From NCBI GenBank assembly GCA_902798675.1, contig CADBXQ010000001.1, positions 1-21,827 of the forward strand: a stretch of DNA of 21,827 nt, in the 5' to 3' direction. Under the pieces are notes generated by a model. It did no database searches, was not told the origin of the DNA, and was given only the letters and a program-made list of their open reading frames with translations. Below are positions 16,365 through 21,827 of the stretch, piece by piece. Position 1 is the stretch's first letter; each line of letters starts with the position of its first letter. The stretch is from Oscillospiraceae bacterium. GTDB lineage: Bacteria > Bacillota > Clostridia > Oscillospirales > Ruminococcaceae. The translations under genes and the position numbers were made by a program.

Positions 16365-17234
16365 TTATCCGGCAAGCGCTTGAATTTCTTCTAAAGACAG
16401 GCTGGGGAAAAGGGTTTGATTGATTGAGCTTGCTATGAGCGTTGAGCTTCTGGAGATGATTTGATCGATGTCTCGCGGCGTAACCATCATTGCTCCAGAA
16501 GGCTCCGGTTTTGCATCTTCGCACATTTCGTGAATAATGGTTTCCATATCAACAACAGTCGGGATACCCATAGCGACAACTGGAATATCTAAGGTTTTTT
16601 GGGATATTTCAGCTCTTTTGTTTTGAACTCCAGAACCCGGCGATATGCCTGTGTTGGTGATTTGAATTGTTGTTCCGAGCCTTTGGACAGATCTTGCTGC
16701 CAAAGCATCAACAGTGAGTATTAAGTCTGGTTTTATTTCTTTTGATATGGCTTTGATTATTTCAAAAACTTCAACTCCTGTTTGGCCCAAAACTCCTGGA
16801 GCAATAACTGAAACTGCGCTCAAGTCAGAAAGCCCAAGACTTTTAGCCAAAGTCCCCCTAAAATGGCGCGTGGCTATGATTTTGTCTGCAACCATTGGCC
16901 CGAGCGCGTCTGGCGAAATGTTTTTGTTTCCAAGCCCAACAACCAAAACAGACTTTTTATTAACAATCATTTTTTCAAGCTGGTTGACAAGAATTGGACG
17001 AACAACATCCGCATTTTCCGGCAGAAGCATTTGAAAATGCTCTAAAGCAACATATTCACCAACAGGCCTTTTGAGAGCTTTTGAGCCGTGTTCATTTGCA
17101 ATTTTTGTTTTTATTATTTTAACATTTTGAATGTTTTCAACAGTTTGTTCAACGCCGCTTGGAGTCTCATTTTCCAATATTTTTGATTCCAAGGCGAGAT
17201 CTGTCCTAATTTCAAAGTTCAAATTCACGCACAT
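16365..17234 (-). CDS. gpr: Germination protease GPR (spore SASP endopeptidase)
   Basis: GPR is made in the forespore as a zymogen and degrades small acid-soluble spore proteins at germination. The 289-residue sequence starts VNLNFEIRTDLALES, where the conserved pro-region IRTDLAxE marks the self-processing site. It then has VVGLGNKNISPDALGPMVAD, VIAPGVLGQTGVEV, LTVDALAARSVQRLGTTIQI with an acidic active-site residue, and NTGISPGSGVQNKR. VPVVAMGIPTVVDM-type sequence and METIIHEM follow. The ATG at 17234 has AGGAAAGG abutting it, whereas an in-frame GTG at 17228 is better spaced (about six bases), so the true start may be 17228. The upstream DNA has a sigma-F-like promoter. The frame is intact and spoIIP follows 111 bases later. 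Confidence 0.95.
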   Translation of the reverse strand: MCVNLNFEIRTDLALESKILENETPSGVEQTVENIQNVKIIKTKIANEHGSKALKRPVGEYVALEHFQMLLPENADVVRPILVNQLEKMIVNKKSVLVVGLGNKNISPDALGPMVADKIIATRHFRGTLAKSLGLSDLSAVSVIAPGVLGQTGVEVFEIIKAISKEIKPDLILTVDALAARSVQRLGTTIQITNTGISPGSGVQNKRAEISQKTLDIPVVAMGIPTVVDMETIIHEMCEDAKPEPSGAMMVTPRDIDQIISRSSTLIASSINQTLFPSLSLEEIQALAG

Positions 17235-17255
17235 CCTTTCCTAGCATATTTATAA

Positions 17256-17286
17256 TATTTTTCCCGTTTATCTAAAAAAATCATAC
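17256..17286 (-). promoter_or_regulatory. gpr: Putative sigma-F/sigma-G promoter of gpr
   Basis: On the minus strand GTATG (17286-17282) and GGGAAAAATA (17265-17256) are separated by exactly 16 bases. The Bacillus sigma-F pattern as I recall it is GYWTA-N16-GGNRAHAMTR: the -10 part fits at all positions and the -35 at four of five. It ends about 21 bases before the gpr ATG, giving a short leader with the AGGAAAGGA site. Confidence 0.6.
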
Positions 17287-17545
17287 AATTAGTATAATTT
17301 GGAATATATTTGGCCTTTGTGAAGTTTTTGACAAAATATTCAACTTTTTAATTAAAAACCAAAAAAATTTAAATATCCTTGACCAAGCTTTGAAAAACAA
17401 TGCAAAAAGCGGGCTAAGCGCCGCCGGCTCACAACTGACTGTAATATTAAATCTTTCTGAGCTTCCTGCTTCTTTGAAAGCGTCTTTAACAAGCGGTAGT
17501 TTGATGTCCGCGACAAAGATCGCTCAATTGATGGCGTTTCGCTAG
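17276..17545 (+). pseudogene. Decayed remnant resembling the DNA-binding region of a ParB-like protein
   Basis: The plus-strand frame is open from about 17276 to a TAG at 17543-17545 but has no plausible ATG start or ribosome binding site. Its second half reads AAGSQLTVILNLSELPASLK, then ASLTSGSLMSATKIAQLMAF. This resembles the helix-turn-helix end of ParB/Spo0J-type proteins, where a recognition helix is followed by LxLLxLPxxVxxxLxxGxLSxxHAxxLL. The part before it is low-complexity Asn/Lys/Phe-rich translation and looks random. I read it as the remains of a gene whose start and end have been lost, perhaps from a mobile or plasmid-derived element. It is short, so the family call is tentative. 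Confidence 0.35.
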
Positions 17546-17595
17546 GGTTTGTTAAGGGTGTGGGCCCACAAAGCTTTGAAATTTTAGATTTATTA

Positions 17596-17624
17596 TTGAC
17601 ATTTATGATATATTGTGTTAATAT
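17596..17624 (+). promoter_or_regulatory. Putative sigma-A promoter of the peptide array
   Basis: A perfect TTGACA (17596-17601) and TAATAT (17619-17624) are separated by 17 bases. Transcription would start near 17631, about 60 bases before the first peptide gene. It is the clearest vegetative promoter in this region. Confidence 0.65.
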
Positions 17625-17691
17625 AAATTTAGGGGTTTTATACATAAATTGATTAATATTAAACTCCTAATTTTGAAAGGAGGTGTCTAAA

Positions 17692-17901
17692 ATGGAAGAG
17701 GAAAAAAATTCATCAATTGAAAAAGGAGAATTGAGCGATGATGGGCTTGAAAGCGTTGCTGGGGGGGCGCAGCGGTTTGCTACGGATGACGGCATGAACG
17801 TTGAATGGCAAGATGATGATGAAGTGAAAATAACCCTTAAAAACGGCGTGTATACCATTTGTAATATTACTACGGGTAAAACTTTTACTTTCACCCCTTA
17901 A
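17692..17901 (+). CDS. Double-glycine-leader peptide precursor, array copy 1
   Basis: A 69-residue precursor. The acidic leader (residues 1-25) ends in ELSDDGLESVAGG, the (L/M)S(D/E)xxLExVxGG pattern cut by C39-type bacteriocin/RiPP exporters and seen in Nif11-like and class II leaders. The core is about 44 residues, has one Cys and many Thr, and alternates polar and hydrophobic residues around KNG (VKITLKNGVYTICNI...TFTFTP), like a beta hairpin. It is homologous to the core of copy 2. ATG 17692 follows GAAAGGAGGTG; a GTG at 17683 lies inside that site and is rejected. No modification enzyme or exporter is in the window, so secretion and activity are inferred. A weak AT-rich hairpin plus T-run (about 17918-17941) follows it. 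Confidence 0.8.
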   Translation: MEEEKNSSIEKGELSDDGLESVAGGAQRFATDDGMNVEWQDDDEVKITLKNGVYTICNITTGKTFTFTP

Positions 17902-17917
17902 AATTCAATAAAAATCT

Positions 17918-17941
17918 CCAAAATTTTAATATTTTGGTTTT
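17918..17941 (+). terminator. Weak AT-rich hairpin with T-run between peptide copies 1 and 2 (possible attenuator)
   Basis: CCAAAAT (17918-17924) and ATTTTGG (17931-17937) pair over 7 bp with a six-base loop and are followed by TTTT. The low GC makes it a weak terminator at best. It could lower expression of the downstream copies relative to copy 1. Confidence 0.3.
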
Positions 17942-17958
17942 GAAAGGAAGTGTCTATG

Positions 17959-18171
17959 ATGGAAAAGAAACAAAATTCACCAATTGAAAAAGGCGAATTG
18001 AGCGATGACGGGCTTGAAAACGTTGCGGGAGGGATGGAGCAGATCCTTATGAGCAAAGGCGGAACAATTGATTGGAAAAACTGTTCGGATATGGAAATAA
18101 CATATAAAAACGGTAAATATGAATTTTATCTTCCTCAAACAAAGACTCGTTTTGAGGCGATAGATAAATAA
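17959..18171 (+). CDS. Double-glycine-leader peptide precursor, array copy 2
   Basis: A 70-residue precursor. Its leader (EKGELSDDGLENVAGG) is nearly identical to copy 1 in protein and in DNA, with mostly third-base changes, so the two arose by recent tandem duplication. The core after GG has diverged but still aligns without gaps in its middle: GTIDWKNCSDMEITYKNG against GMNVEWQDDDEVKITLKNG, keeping the Trp, the I-T pair and the KNG turn. It has one Cys. The start is ATG 17959 or the adjacent in-frame ATG 17956; the site is GAAAGGAAGTG. Context and inferred export are as for copy 1. Confidence 0.8.
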   Translation: MEKKQNSPIEKGELSDDGLENVAGGMEQILMSKGGTIDWKNCSDMEITYKNGKYEFYLPQTKTRFEAIDK

Positions 18172-18204
18172 AAAAATTTTACATACAGAAAGGAAGTGTT
18201 TAAA

Positions 18205-18414
18205 ATGAAAGATAAAAACAACAGAAAAAAAAATGCTGGCAAATTAGACAAAGGAGCATTGAAAAAAGTCGCTGGCGGCGGGCCAAATGGAAATGATGCG
18301 AAGGATGATTTGGCTCCAGTTGCAAAGTGTTTATATGAAGAAGACTGGATAGAAGAAGAAACTGGTCAATATGCGCTGAGAGAAAATGTTATGTGGGGAT
18401 GGACGTCGTGCTGA
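18205..18414 (+). CDS. Double-glycine-leader peptide precursor, array copy 3 (divergent core)
   Basis: A 69-residue precursor with a more basic leader (MKDKNNRKKNAGKLDKGALK, then KVAGGG). The LSDDGLE part has become LDKGALK, so recognition by the same processing protease is less certain. The core (GPNGNDAKDDLAPVAKCLYE onwards, ending MWGWTSC) is unrelated to copies 1-2 but shares TGxx...TS with copy 4. It ends at a TGA at 18412-18414. The in-frame translation beyond the stop (LEFSDQLAYYEF, about 18441-18476) matches the C-terminus of copy 4 (LEGELPYYEL), so copy 3 may be C-terminally truncated. ATG 18205 follows GAAAGGAAGTG. Confidence 0.7.
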   Translation: MKDKNNRKKNAGKLDKGALKKVAGGGPNGNDAKDDLAPVAKCLYEEDWIEEETGQYALRENVMWGWTSC

Positions 18415-18540
18415 GTTGAAAATATCTTTAATTTAATACTTGAATTTTCAGACCAACTTGCATATTATGAATTTGTGGGGGTTTTTAATTTTATGATAAA
18501 TTCCCAAAAATGCTTATATTTTAGGAAGAAGGTGGCTAAG

Positions 18541-18773
18541 ATGAAAGAGAATGAAAAACATTTTTAGATGGCAGAAGGCAATTTGAGCAATGACGACCTT
18601 GAAAGCGTTGCGGGGGGAATTTGTTGTGATGAACGTTATGTATCTTTCAGCAATAATAGGCTGAAACTGAGAGAACCTATGATCCAGTAACCGGCGAGTG
18701 GTCAAAAAAAATGACTTCTTGGAGGGCGATTGTATATTGTCTTGAGGGTGAGCTTCCCTATTATGAACTTTGA
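18541..18773 (+). pseudogene. Double-glycine-leader peptide precursor, array copy 4, broken by a stop codon and a frameshift
   Basis: The gene starts at ATG 18541 behind GGAAGAAGGTGG in the same position as its siblings. After eight codons it meets TAG at 18565-18567. An ATG directly after it (18568) reopens the frame, giving a 40-residue ORF to 18690 with an intact NLSNDDLESVAGG leader motif. The core begins ICCDERYVSF and changes frame near 18660-18675. In the other frame TYDPVTGEWSKKMTSWRAIV continues to LEGELPYYEL and a TGA at 18771-18773. The downstream frame resembles copy 3, so it was once coding. If translation restarts at 18568 a short peptide with a full leader motif could still be made, but its core would be truncated. 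Confidence 0.7.
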
Positions 18774-18811
18774 GACTTTAGCTCAGTTACATATACATAC
18801 TATTTTTATCA

Positions 18812-18852
18812 ATAAAAGCCTCGCAGCAAGCAAAAGGCCGCGGGGCTTTTAT
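18812..18852. terminator. Strong bidirectional intrinsic terminator between the peptide array and atpD
   Basis: A 13-bp stem (18812-18824 with 18840-18852, one G-T pair) is GC-rich at the loop side and has A-runs on the left and T-runs on the right, so it can end transcription from both directions. The loop is 15 bases. It separates the plus-strand peptide genes from the minus-strand ATPase operon. Confidence 0.85.
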
Positions 18853-18871
18853 CTTTTCGAAAAACCACTTG

Positions 18872-19483
18872 CTATTTTTGCTTTGTCTTTTTTATGACCT
18901 TGAGCCGACCAAATTCTTCCCTTTCCTTTTCTTCCAAAGCGTCGGATATATATTTGATTGTTTTTTCAAACTTGGGAATGTTGACGTTTTTCAGGGCATT
19001 TGCGCGCCTTTGAGTCTTTTTTATTTCATTAGCAAGCCGATATACGCTGTTTTCAACCTCAGCCAAAACAACGCTTATCTTTTTGGCTCTGTAGAAGCAC
19101 ATATACGCTATGTCTAGCTGAGAATTGGTTCCGGAAAAGCCATATGCTCGAGCATCAAAACTGGATTTGAGCCTAACTTTCGGAATCTCAACCCCCATAA
19201 CGCTTTTATATTTTATTTCAAGCCCTGTTTCAACTTCAATGCCTTTGGCGATGCTGTCGCAAACGCCGAGAGTTATGTTGGCGGTCTGCAAAGCTTTATA
19301 TGCCCTGGAAAATGTTGACTCAATTTCGCCCCGAATGGATTTTGCGGAATCAATCAGAGCCATCATCTCTCGAACTAAAACGTTTCTTTTCCTGTCCATC
19401 AAATCAAAGCCAAGATTGGCAAGCATTAAGGATTTTTTGATATGTATCAAATTTCCTTTGGTTGGAAAAACCGAAAAACTCAT
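18872..19483 (-). CDS. atpD: V-type ATP synthase subunit D
   Basis: Subunit D is part of the central rotor stalk that couples A3B3 catalysis to the membrane ring. The 203-residue, Lys-rich and largely coiled-coil protein has the expected FPTKGNLIHIKKSLMLANLG start, LMDRKRNVLVREMMALID, and a matching C-terminal helix (EVENSVYRLANEIKKTQRRA onwards with LKNVNIPKFEKTIKYI). The start is ATG 19483 (MSFSVFPTKG); a TTG at 19489 is the only in-frame start further upstream. It is the last gene of the operon visible here, 24 bases after atpB, and is followed by the bidirectional terminator. Confidence 0.93.
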   Translation of the reverse strand: MSFSVFPTKGNLIHIKKSLMLANLGFDLMDRKRNVLVREMMALIDSAKSIRGEIESTFSRAYKALQTANITLGVCDSIAKGIEVETGLEIKYKSVMGVEIPKVRLKSSFDARAYGFSGTNSQLDIAYMCFYRAKKISVVLAEVENSVYRLANEIKKTQRRANALKNVNIPKFEKTIKYISDALEEKEREEFGRLKVIKKTKQK

Positions 19484-19507
19484 TTTCAAAGCACCCGCTT
19501 TCTCTTT

Positions 19508-20914
19508 TTAAATTTTGGCTTTGAAGCGATTGGCTCTTGACGGATCATAGTTTTTTTCCAAAAGCTCGCTATCGATCCGGTTAAGCTCCTCTTTTGGCAT
19601 CAAACACAGCAAATCCCAGCCCAGATTCAAAGTTTGTTCTATTGATCTTTCTTCATCGTCGCCCTGGGTTAAAAAATGCAATTCAAAATTTTTTCCAAAC
19701 TCAAGATACGCCTTATCGGTTTCAGAGAGCTCCTCCTCGCCAATAACAGAAGCAAGAGACCGAGCGTCCTGAACTCTAGCATAGCAAGCAAAAAGCTGAT
19801 TCGCAACCGGCTGATGATCCTCCCTGGTATACTCCTTGCCAATTCCGTCTTTCATGAGCCTCGACAAAGACGGCAGGACATACACCGGCGGATATACCCC
19901 CTGGCCAAACAAATCTTTTGAGAGAACAATCTGGCCTTCGGTTATATATCCCGTCAAATCCGGAACCGGGTTGGTTATGTCGCCGTTTGGCATGGTTAGA
20001 ATAGGAATTTGCGTAACCGAACCCTCAGAGCCTTTAATAACCCCCGCTCTTTCATATAGCTGCGCAAGATCTGAATACAAATAGCCAGGATATCCCTTCC
20101 TGCCGGGGATTTCCCCTTTTGAGGAAGAAAATTCGCGAACCGCCTCAGCATATGAAGTCATGTCGGTTAAAATAACTAAAACGTGCATATTTTTTTCATA
20201 TGCTAAATATTCAGCCGCTGTTAGGGCGCAGCGAGGCGTTAAAATTCTTTCAATTATCGGGTCGTTTGACAGGTTAATAAACATAGCAACGCGCTCCAAA
20301 ACGCCGCTTTTTTCAAATCTGTCTTTAAAATAGTCGGCAACATCATTTTTAACGCCCATCGCAGCAAAAACTATGCAAAATTTGCTGTCGTCGCCTTTAT
20401 CGGATATTTTGGCCTGCGTCGCGATTTGAACAGCAAGCTTGTTATGTGGCAAGCCAGAATCGGAAAATATGGGCAATTTTTGGCCTCGAATCAATGTTGT
20501 CAGCGCGTCTATTGAAGATATTCCAGTTCGTATATAATTCCTGGGATATTTTCGGGAAACAGGATTGATCGCCAAGCCGTTTATGTCCGCATATTTTTCA
20601 ACAAACATCTCCCCAAGGCCGTCTATTGGCTTTCCAGACCCGCTAAATATTCGACCCAAAAGCTCAAGTGACAGCGGAATTTCTAGCGGTTTGCCCGTGA
20701 AATGAGTTGATGTGTTTTCCATGGAAAGGCCATGCGTTCCCTCAAAGACCTGGACGACAACCCGCTTCCCATCAATCTGAACTATGCGGCCTTGCCGAAC
20801 CTCTCCGTTTGAAAGATGTATATGGACAAGTTCATCAAAACCAGCGTCTTCAACCCCGTCAAGAACAACCAATGAACCATTTATCTGTTTAAGTCCAATG
20901 TGATGCATTGCCAT
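19508..20914 (-). CDS. atpB: V-type ATP synthase subunit B (non-catalytic)
   Basis: The 468-residue subunit B alternates with subunit A in the A3B3 hexamer. Characteristic stretches are RIVQIDGKRVVVQVFEGT at the N-terminus, GRIFSGSGKPIDGLG, YIRTGISSIDALTTLIRGQK, LPIFSDSGLPHNKLA (degenerate P-loop of the non-catalytic subunit), VILTDMTSYAEAVREFSS, ARVQDARSLASVIGEEELSE and a normal C-terminus. ATG 20914 has GGAGAT upstream at good spacing. It lies 28 bases downstream of atpA and 24 bases upstream of atpD. Confidence 0.97.
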   Translation of the reverse strand: MAMHHIGLKQINGSLVVLDGVEDAGFDELVHIHLSNGEVRQGRIVQIDGKRVVVQVFEGTHGLSMENTSTHFTGKPLEIPLSLELLGRIFSGSGKPIDGLGEMFVEKYADINGLAINPVSRKYPRNYIRTGISSIDALTTLIRGQKLPIFSDSGLPHNKLAVQIATQAKISDKGDDSKFCIVFAAMGVKNDVADYFKDRFEKSGVLERVAMFINLSNDPIIERILTPRCALTAAEYLAYEKNMHVLVILTDMTSYAEAVREFSSSKGEIPGRKGYPGYLYSDLAQLYERAGVIKGSEGSVTQIPILTMPNGDITNPVPDLTGYITEGQIVLSKDLFGQGVYPPVYVLPSLSRLMKDGIGKEYTREDHQPVANQLFACYARVQDARSLASVIGEEELSETDKAYLEFGKNFELHFLTQGDDEERSIEQTLNLGWDLLCLMPKEELNRIDSELLEKNYDPSRANRFKAKI

Positions 20915-20942
20915 ATTAAATTATCTCCAATCCGTCTTTAAT

Positions 20943-21827
20943 TTAATCATCCTGTTGGTTTTTTATGAACATATCGATTTCGTGATAATATGAGTCAAAT
21001 TTTCCTAAATCATCGTTTGGAATGTCATATTTCATCCTTGATAGCTTAGCAAACATTCCGCTGTCGACAATTGTTGAGAAAGGGACGCCGTTTGAAACCA
21101 GATCAAAGGCTTGGTCATAGAAATATAATATAACATTCATCATCTTCTTTTGCTTTTCCAGGGTCACATATGCATCGTCTTTGTGGAAAGCATTTTGCTG
21201 CAAAAAGCCAACGCGTATGACCTTTGAAATTTCTATGACAAGCTTTTGATCGTCCGGCAAAACGTCAGCGCCGATTAGTTTGACAATTTCCATCAAATTC
21301 GCTTCCTCAGCCAAAAGCGCCGAAATTTTCTTCTTTGTTTTTAAAAACTCCTCCCCAACTTCGGCGTCATAAAATTCCTTTAGATCTTCGTCATATTCGC
21401 TATAGCTGTCCATCCAATTTATCGCGGGATAGTGCCGGGCGTATGCTAGAGATTTGTCAAGAGCCCAAAAACACCTGACAAAGCGCTTAGTGTTTTGAGT
21501 GACAGGCTCTGAAAAATCCGATCCCTGGGGGGAAACTGCTCCAATAATCGTCACTGAGCCCTCTTTTCCAGATAAAGTTTTCATATATCCCGCGCGCTCA
21601 TAAAACTGGGACAACCTTGATGGCAAATAGGCTGGAAAGCCCTCTTCCGCAGGCATCTCTTCCAACCGCCCGGAAATCTCCCTCAAAGCCTCGGCCCATC
21701 TTGAAGTTGAATCAGCCATTATCGCAACGTGATAGCCCATATCTCGGTAGTATTCCGCCAAAGTGATCCCGGTGTATATGGAAGCTTCACGCGCTGCAAC
21801 GGGCATGTTTGATGTGTTTGCGATGAG
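20943..21827 (-). CDS. atpA: V-type ATP synthase subunit A (catalytic), C-terminal half; 5' end outside window
   Basis: Only the C-terminal ~294 residues are present; the frame stays open to the window edge (LIANTSN before MPVAARE). Recognised motifs are SIYTGITLAEYYRDMGYHVA, ADSTSRWAEALREISGR with the conserved Asp and Arg, EGFPAYLPSRLSQFYERAG, and QTKRFVRCFWALDKSLAYARHYPAINW-type sequence. The Walker A loop lies upstream, outside the window. The C-terminal helical domain ends DMFIKNQQDD. V-type ATPases of anaerobic Clostridia may pump H+ or Na+ or make ATP; the coupling ion cannot be read here because the membrane ring genes are not seen. Order atpA-atpB-atpD is standard. Confidence 0.96.
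   Translation of the reverse strand, partial: LIANTSNMPVAAREASIYTGITLAEYYRDMGYHVAIMADSTSRWAEALREISGRLEEMPAEEGFPAYLPSRLSQFYERAGYMKTLSGKEGSVTIIGAVSPQGSDFSEPVTQNTKRFVRCFWALDKSLAYARHYPAINWMDSYSEYDEDLKEFYDAEVGEEFLKTKKKISALLAEEANLMEIVKLIGADVLPDDQKLVIEISKVIRVGFLQQNAFHKDDAYVTLEKQKKMMNVILYFYDQAFDLVSNGVPFSTIVDSGMFAKLSRMKYDIPNDDLGKFDSYYHEIDMFIKNQQDD

Noticed and set aside
17352..17645. 97-codon minus-strand ORF upstream of gpr
   Set aside because: Composition is random-looking, there is no ribosome binding site, and it lies opposite the ParB-like frame and the peptide promoter.
18412..18567. TGA read as tryptophan to extend copy 3 into the next gene
   Set aside because: pyrC and pyrF end in TGA at normal family lengths and Trp is coded by TGG throughout, so the standard bacterial code applies.
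1..21827. tRNA, rRNA, CRISPR arrays or insertion sequences
   Set aside because: I saw no tRNA-like T-loop/acceptor arrangement, no regularly spaced direct repeats and no transposase motifs. This was by eye, so a short element could be missed.

Overview
The window is AT-rich DNA that looks like a spore-forming member of the Clostridia, probably a gut-type Oscillospirales-like lineage. The signs are the sporulation genes gpr and spoIIP, a Na+/H+ V-type ATPase operon, a class 1B dihydroorotate dehydrogenase with its PyrK partner, strong Shine-Dalgarno sites, and several small proteins of types I recall mainly from Clostridia. The lineage is inferred from gene content only.

Layout. Left edge (1-1003): the end of a small Clostridia-type protein, then a convergent AlkD-like DNA alkylation repair gene. 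1069-2618 (minus): a radical SAM gene broken by an internal deletion with frameshift, and an ECF-type transporter S component. 2619-3077: a 459-base gap holding a sigma-A-like promoter and a long leader. 3078-11528 (plus): a compact de novo pyrimidine operon, pyrC-pyrF-carA-carB-pyrK-pyrD. It covers carbamoyl phosphate synthesis, dihydroorotase, dihydroorotate dehydrogenase and OMP decarboxylase. pyrB and pyrE are not in the window. 11584-14000: ruvX, two small uncharacterised proteins on the opposite strand, a YfcE-type phosphoesterase and a short biotin-protein ligase. 14015-17234 (minus): a sporulation block, gpr-spoIIP-M23 peptidase. 17276-18773 (plus): a decayed ParB-like remnant, then a tandem array of double-glycine-leader peptide precursor genes, three with an intact leader and one broken. 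It has its own promoter and ends in a strong bidirectional terminator. 18872-21827 (minus): V-type ATPase atpA (cut by the window edge), atpB and atpD.

The most interesting part is the peptide array. Its leaders are nearly identical and its cores are diversified. The cores fall into two sub-families, and no modification enzyme or exporter is nearby. The fourth copy has a nonsense codon in the leader and a frameshift in the core. Second in interest is the gpr-spoIIP junction. A sigma-F-like promoter precedes gpr and a weaker sigma-E-like promoter precedes spoIIP. A 10-bp inverted repeat could mask the spoIIP ribosome binding site only on read-through mRNA from gpr. Several decayed genes (radical SAM, ParB-like, fourth peptide) suggest ongoing gene loss.
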